NCBI GenBank assembly: GCA_965237445.1
Contig: OZ250142.1
Coordinates: forward strand, 744,001-808,000
DNA length: 64,000 nucleotides
Source of the DNA: G963668185 sp965237445
GTDB lineage: Bacteria; Chloroflexota; Dehalococcoidia; Lucifugimonadales; G963668185
Direction: 5' to 3'
Shown: piece by piece, positions 60,447 to 64,000 of the stretch
Layout: each line of letters opens with the position of its first letter
Numbering within the stretch: the stretch's first letter is position 1
Position numbers and translations under genes: made by a program
Notes under the pieces: generated by a model
Databases searched by the model: none
What the model was told of the DNA's origin: nothing
The model's input: the letters and a program-made list of their open reading frames with translations, nothing else

Positions 60447-61486
60447 GGCGGCTGCCTCCTTTGGTCTTTGAGCAAGAGGTCGCGCTCGAGCACCTCTTCC
60501 GCAATCTGAATGGCGTTCGTAGCAGCGCCCTTCCTGAGGTTGTCCGACACGATCCACATGGCTATGCCGTTCGGATGCGACGCGTCCTTCCTGACACGGC
60601 CCACAAACACATCGTCTTTGCCGGCCGCGCACAGGGGTGTAGGGTACACGTTAGCTGAAGGGTCGTCCAAGACCGTCACCCCGGGGCAACCTGACAGGAC
60701 ATCCCTAACATCACCCGCGTCGACCTTGTCTTCGAACTCGATGTGCGCCGATAAACTGTGGGCCACTCGCACAGGGACCCTGACGCAGGTGGCAGATACT
60801 TCCAGGTCTGGCCTGTGCATGATCTTGCGGGTCTCCTCCACCATCTTCATCTCCTCCCTCGTGTACCCGCTGGGCAGGAACGGCTCAATGTGAGGGATGA
60901 GGTTGTAAGCGATCTGATGGGGGTACTGCTCCGGTTCCGCCGGCTCTCGACCTTCCGCAATGTTCCTGTTCTGCTCGTCAAGTTCACCGACTGCGGCGGA
61001 GCCGGTCCCGGACACGGATTGATAGGTATCAACTACAACCCGCCGGACTCCACTCAACTGCTCCAACGGCTTCAGCACCATGACCAGAGGCGTCGTGGAG
61101 CAGTTGGGGATCGAGATGATGCCGATGTGCGATTCCAGGTCGTCGGCGTTCACCTCAGGTACAACGAGGGGAACCCTGGCGTGCATCCGGAAGGCGGAAC
61201 TGTCGTCGATGACCACGGCGCCGCGCTCAACCGCTGTAGGCGCGACCTCACGGCTTACGTCTCCGCTGGCGGAGATGAAGACGATGTCCGACTGCCTCAG
61301 CAGCTTCTTTCTGACTAGCTCAACGGGAATCTTCTCGCCAAACACAGTCAGTTTCTTGCCCACTGAGCGCTCTGAGGCGCACAGGCGAATCGACTCTACC
61401 GGAAAGCGCCGTTCCTCCAGAACGTCGAGGAACACCTGCCCAACAGCCCCGGTAGCCCCTACAACGGCAATTCTAGCCCCGCTCAA
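60425..61486 (-). CDS. asd: Aspartate-semialdehyde dehydrogenase
   Basis: 353 aa. NADP-binding VVGATGAVGQVFLDVLEER at the N-terminus, catalytic Cys in SIPNCSTTPLVMVL near residue 130, QSVSGTGSAAVGEL, and His in CVRVPVRVAHS. Reduces aspartyl phosphate to the semialdehyde shared by lysine and threonine synthesis (thrC is at 40.6 kb). Overlaps dapA; 30 bp after dapB. Confidence 0.96.
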   Translation of the reverse strand: MSGARIAVVGATGAVGQVFLDVLEERRFPVESIRLCASERSVGKKLTVFGEKIPVELVRKKLLRQSDIVFISASGDVSREVAPTAVERGAVVIDDSSAFRMHARVPLVVPEVNADDLESHIGIISIPNCSTTPLVMVLKPLEQLSGVRRVVVDTYQSVSGTGSAAVGELDEQNRNIAEGREPAEPEQYPHQIAYNLIPHIEPFLPSGYTREEMKMVEETRKIMHRPDLEVSATCVRVPVRVAHSLSAHIEFEDKVDAGDVRDVLSGCPGVTVLDDPSANVYPTPLCAAGKDDVFVGRVRKDASHPNGIAMWIVSDNLRKGAATNAIQIAEEVLERDLLLKDQRRQPPWQRSDA

Positions 61487-61516
61487 CTGGAACCTCCGGC
61501 GTCTTCCCAGCCGAAC

Positions 61517-62305
61517 CTAGAGGCCGAGAATGTTCTCTAAGCCGACTACTAGGCCGGGCTTGCTGGCAACGTGACGTATCGCCATGGCGACGCCAGGCAT
61601 GAAGCTGCGGCGGTCTATGGAGTCGTGCCGCAGCGTCAGGGTCTGTCCCAACGCGCCGAAAACTATCTCGTGGTGGGCAACACGTCCCGGCATCCTCGCG
61701 CTGTGAATGACCACACCTTCGTGATCGCCGCCGCGTGTGCCTGGGATGATCTCCTTCTCGGCGGCAGGAGATTCGAACTCGCCGCCCTTGCCCTCGACCG
61801 CGGCGCGAGCAATCGAGATTGCCGTACCTGAAGGCGCGTCGATCTTGACCTCGTGGTGCGTCTCGGTCAGGTCGGCGTAGTCGAAGAAGGGAGCGGCGAT
61901 TCGCGTAAGGTGCGTAAGCAGCACAGCGCCCAGCGCGAAGTTCGGCGCAATCACAATGCCGACGCCATGCCTGGACGCAAGCTCTCCGGCCGTTTCCATG
62001 ACATGCTCAGTTATGCCTGTAGAGCCGACCACGACGTTGGCACCGAGCGGAGCGGCCGTCGAGATGGCGCTCTCCGCGCCTTCGGCGTTCGTGAAGTCCA
62101 CGACGACCGCGCCGGCCGACACAACATCCGACAGGTCTCGCGTAAGGGGGATGGGCGCATTCCCTCCGGGCGGCGTTAGTTCGCCCGGCTCGGCCTGTAC
62201 GTCAACCCCGCCAATGGCACTGAAGTCTGGCTCTTGAGAGGCCATGGCAAGCACTTCCTGGCCCATCCTGCCCAGCACACCGTGGACAACGACGTCTATC
62301 GCCAC
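61517..62305 (-). CDS. dapB: 4-hydroxy-tetrahydrodipicolinate reductase
   Basis: 262 aa. NAD(P) motif VHGVLGRMGQEVLAMA, VVDFTNAEG, VVVGSTGI, APNFALGAVLL and the substrate loop ETHHEVKIDAPSGTAISIA (catalytic His/Lys) are intact. GEHEGVVIHS-like GDHEGVVIHSARMPG region follows. Second step after DapA in lysine and diaminopimelate synthesis. 24 bp downstream of pnp. Confidence 0.96.
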   Translation of the reverse strand: MAIDVVVHGVLGRMGQEVLAMASQEPDFSAIGGVDVQAEPGELTPPGGNAPIPLTRDLSDVVSAGAVVVDFTNAEGAESAISTAAPLGANVVVGSTGITEHVMETAGELASRHGVGIVIAPNFALGAVLLTHLTRIAAPFFDYADLTETHHEVKIDAPSGTAISIARAAVEGKGGEFESPAAEKEIIPGTRGGDHEGVVIHSARMPGRVAHHEIVFGALGQTLTLRHDSIDRRSFMPGVAMAIRHVASKPGLVVGLENILGL

Positions 62306-62329
62306 GTTCCAACCCTCCGGCCTGCCTTG

Positions 62330-64000
62330 CTAGCCCCGGTCTCGGCCTCCCGGACCGCCACGCCTGTCGCCTCCAAAGCCGCCACGCCTGTCGCCTCCAG
62401 GACCGCCGCGTCTGTCGCCCCCAAAGCCGCCACGCCTGTCGCCTCCAGGACCGCCGCGCCTGTCGCCCCCAAAGCCGCCACGCCTGTCGCCTCCAGGACC
62501 GCCACGCCTGTCGCCTCCCGGACCACCGCGACTGTCGCCTCCAAAACCACCACGCCTGTCGCCTCCCGGACCGCCGCGACTGTCGCCTCTCGGACCGCCG
62601 CGACTGTCGCCTCTCGGACCGCCACGCCTGTCGCCTCCCGGGCCGCCGCGCTCTCTGCGGTCACCGCGTTCGCCTCCGAATGAACGGCTCCCAGCCGGCT
62701 CGCCATCGCCTTCACCACCACCATTGCCATCGCCATCGCCATCGCCATCGCCCAAAAGGGCCCGGCGTGACAGGTTTATGCGGCCCATCGAGTCGATCTC
62801 CCGGACCAATACCGTGATCTCATCTCCGATGTCGACCACGTCTTCAACAGTTTCGACACGGTGCTCCGCGAGTTCGCTGATGTGGACCATGCCGTCCTTA
62901 CCCGGGGTGAGCGACACGAACGCGCCGAAATTGAGGATCTTGACAACTTTTCCTGTGAAGATCTCGCCGACCTTAATCTCTCGGGTCAGGTCCCGGATCA
63001 TGCCGATCGCAGCGTCGGCAGCGTCGGCGTTTACGGCGCCAACGAACACCGAGCCGTCATCTTGGATATCGATAGTCGCGCCGGTCTCCTCGGTGATGGC
63101 CCTGATCGTCTTTCCGCTTGGGCCGATGACCAAACCGATCTTGTCAACCGGGATATTGATGACCTGCAGCTTAGGCGCGAACCGGCTGACCTCATCCCTT
63201 GGAGTGGCGATCGTGGTGCCCATCTCCTCGAGGAGCTCAAGCCTCGTCTCGCGCGCCTGATCAAGGGCGGCCCTCACCATTTCCATGGTGATGTGCTTGA
63301 TCTTGATGTCGAGCTGGATGGCGGTGATTCCATCGACCGTGCCGGCGACCTTGAAGTCCATGTCCCCGGTGTGGTCCTCGACGCCCTGGATGTCCGTGAG
63401 CGTGACGAACCGGTCCGATTCGCCGTCAGTGACCAGGCCGACGGATATGCCCGCCACGGGCTTCTTGATGGGCACGCCTGCGTCCATCAGCGACAGTGAC
63501 GACGCGCATGCAGTGGCCATCGACGTACTGCCGTTGGAGCTGAGCACCTCCGCCGCTATGCGGATCGTGTACGGGAACTCCGTCTCGCTGGGGACCACCG
63601 GCAAGAGCGCACGTTCGGCCAGCGCTCCGTGCCCGATGGACCTGCGGTTGGGCGACCCGACGCGGCGCACTTCGCCTGTGGAGTACGGCGGGAAGTTGTA
63701 GTGGAGAAGGAAACGCTTGGACTCGGTTGGGTTGATCGTGTCCAGCTTCTGTGCGTCGCCCACGGAGCCGAGGGTCGTTACGGCCAAGACCTGCGTCTCG
63801 CCTCTGTTGAACAGGCCGGTGCCATGCGTCCTCGGCATCAGGCCGACCTCACAGGACACAGCTCGCAGCTCGTCGGGCCGGCGCCCGTCTGATCGCTCGT
63901 CGTGCTCGAATATCCGCTCCCGAACGGCATCGCCGTGCAGGGACCGGAACGCATCCACAATGTCGCGGTCCTCGAACCTGTCGGACAGCGCATTGACCGT
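62330..64000 (-). CDS. pnp: Polyribonucleotide nucleotidyltransferase (5' part outside window)
   Basis: Partial; 556 codons present. Second RNase PH domain from GRRPDELRAVSCEVGLMPRTHGTGLFNRGETQVLAVTTLG; KH domain IGLVIGPSGKTIRAITEETGA; S1 domain GEIFTGKVVKILNFGAFVSLTPGKDGMVHISEL. 3'-5' phosphorolytic exoribonuclease. After S1 come GDGDGDGDG and a tail of about 110 residues made of 13 GDRRGG/GDSRGG-type repeats, unusual for the family. The N-terminal PH domain lies beyond the window edge. First gene of the pnp-dapB-asd-dapA run. Confidence 0.96.
   Translation of the reverse strand, partial: TVNALSDRFEDRDIVDAFRSLHGDAVRERIFEHDERSDGRRPDELRAVSCEVGLMPRTHGTGLFNRGETQVLAVTTLGSVGDAQKLDTINPTESKRFLLHYNFPPYSTGEVRRVGSPNRRSIGHGALAERALLPVVPSETEFPYTIRIAAEVLSSNGSTSMATACASSLSLMDAGVPIKKPVAGISVGLVTDGESDRFVTLTDIQGVEDHTGDMDFKVAGTVDGITAIQLDIKIKHITMEMVRAALDQARETRLELLEEMGTTIATPRDEVSRFAPKLQVINIPVDKIGLVIGPSGKTIRAITEETGATIDIQDDGSVFVGAVNADAADAAIGMIRDLTREIKVGEIFTGKVVKILNFGAFVSLTPGKDGMVHISELAEHRVETVEDVVDIGDEITVLVREIDSMGRINLSRRALLGDGDGDGDGNGGGEGDGEPAGSRSFGGERGDRRERGGPGGDRRGGPRGDSRGGPRGDSRGGPGGDRRGGFGGDSRGGPGGDRRGGPGGDRRGGFGGDRRGGPGGDRRGGFGGDRRGGPGGDRRGGFGGDRRGGPGGRDRG
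62342..62655. repeat. 24-bp tandem repeat encoding the RGG tail of PNPase
   Basis: About 13 units of 24 bp (variants of CCTGTCGCCTCCAGGACCGC plus CGCG or CACG), each coding eight residues such as GGDRRGGP or GGDRRGGF on the minus strand. A short CCATCG run (about 62725-62750) encodes the preceding GDGDGDGD. Confidence 0.9.

Noticed and set aside
62234..62683. Plus-strand Ala/Ser/Thr-rich open frame
   Set aside because: Mirror of the PNPase repeat tail.

Overview
The window (about 58% G+C by eye, no rRNA or tRNA seen) reads as a chromosomal segment of a Chloroflexota bacterium. The best guess is a Dehalococcoidia / SAR202-type lineage. This is an inference from gene content: CaiB/BaiF CoA-transferase, LLM-type (F420/flavin) oxidoreductase, Rieske oxygenase, several MFS paralogues, DUF951, a short IF-2 and an H+-type ATP synthase with a long loop in subunit a. 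Start codons are often TTG or GTG, usually behind clear purine-rich ribosome binding sites.

Layout. 1-9.9 kb: small-molecule enzymes (CaiB-like, glutaredoxin-like, 2-hydroxyacid dehydrogenase, aldo/keto reductase, ComB, IspH, aminotransferase, NAD synthetase, LLM oxidoreductase). 9.9-17 kb: FtsH, a peroxiredoxin whose catalytic codon is an in-frame TGA (candidate selenoprotein), TrmI, MidA-like methyltransferase, citrate synthase and the redox repressor Rex with its own operator. 17.9-25.2 kb: complete ATP synthase operon (atpZ-B-E-F-H-A-G-D-C, minus strand) whose promoter carries a second Rex-like site. 25.5-31 kb: bifunctional nuclease, DUF951, PyrF, a HhH glycosylase and modABC molybdate uptake. 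31-36.3 kb: nusA-ylxR-infB-rbfA-truB translation operon with a hairpin leader. 36.5-45.1 kb: Rieske oxygenase, HtrA, amino-acid enzymes, an unknown gene and groES-groEL under a variant CIRCE operator. 45.1-51.8 kb: an accessory patch with an iteron-like repeat element, a DUF6941-like gene plus a HicBA-like toxin-antitoxin pair, and an MFS array containing one intact gene, one collapsed remnant beside an 18-copy 9-bp minisatellite, one frameshifted gene and one further MFS gene. 51.9-58 kb: two tandem homocysteine S-methyltransferases, a phosphonoacetate-hydrolase-like enzyme and the three-subunit transhydrogenase. 58.2-64 kb: lysine/threonine genes (pnp-dapB-asd-dapA); an islet with a retropepsin-like gene and a VapBC remnant lies between the intact dapA and a duplicated fragment of the dapA 3' end.

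How it fits together: Rex (NADH/NAD+ sensor), citrate synthase, transhydrogenase and ATP synthase suggest redox-coupled energy control. The selenocysteine-type peroxiredoxin would be a peroxide defence dependent on Sec machinery encoded elsewhere. The strongest novel observations are the Sec-peroxiredoxin, the two Rex sites, the pair of iteron-like repeat elements sharing a conserved promoter, and the dapA-flanked islet.
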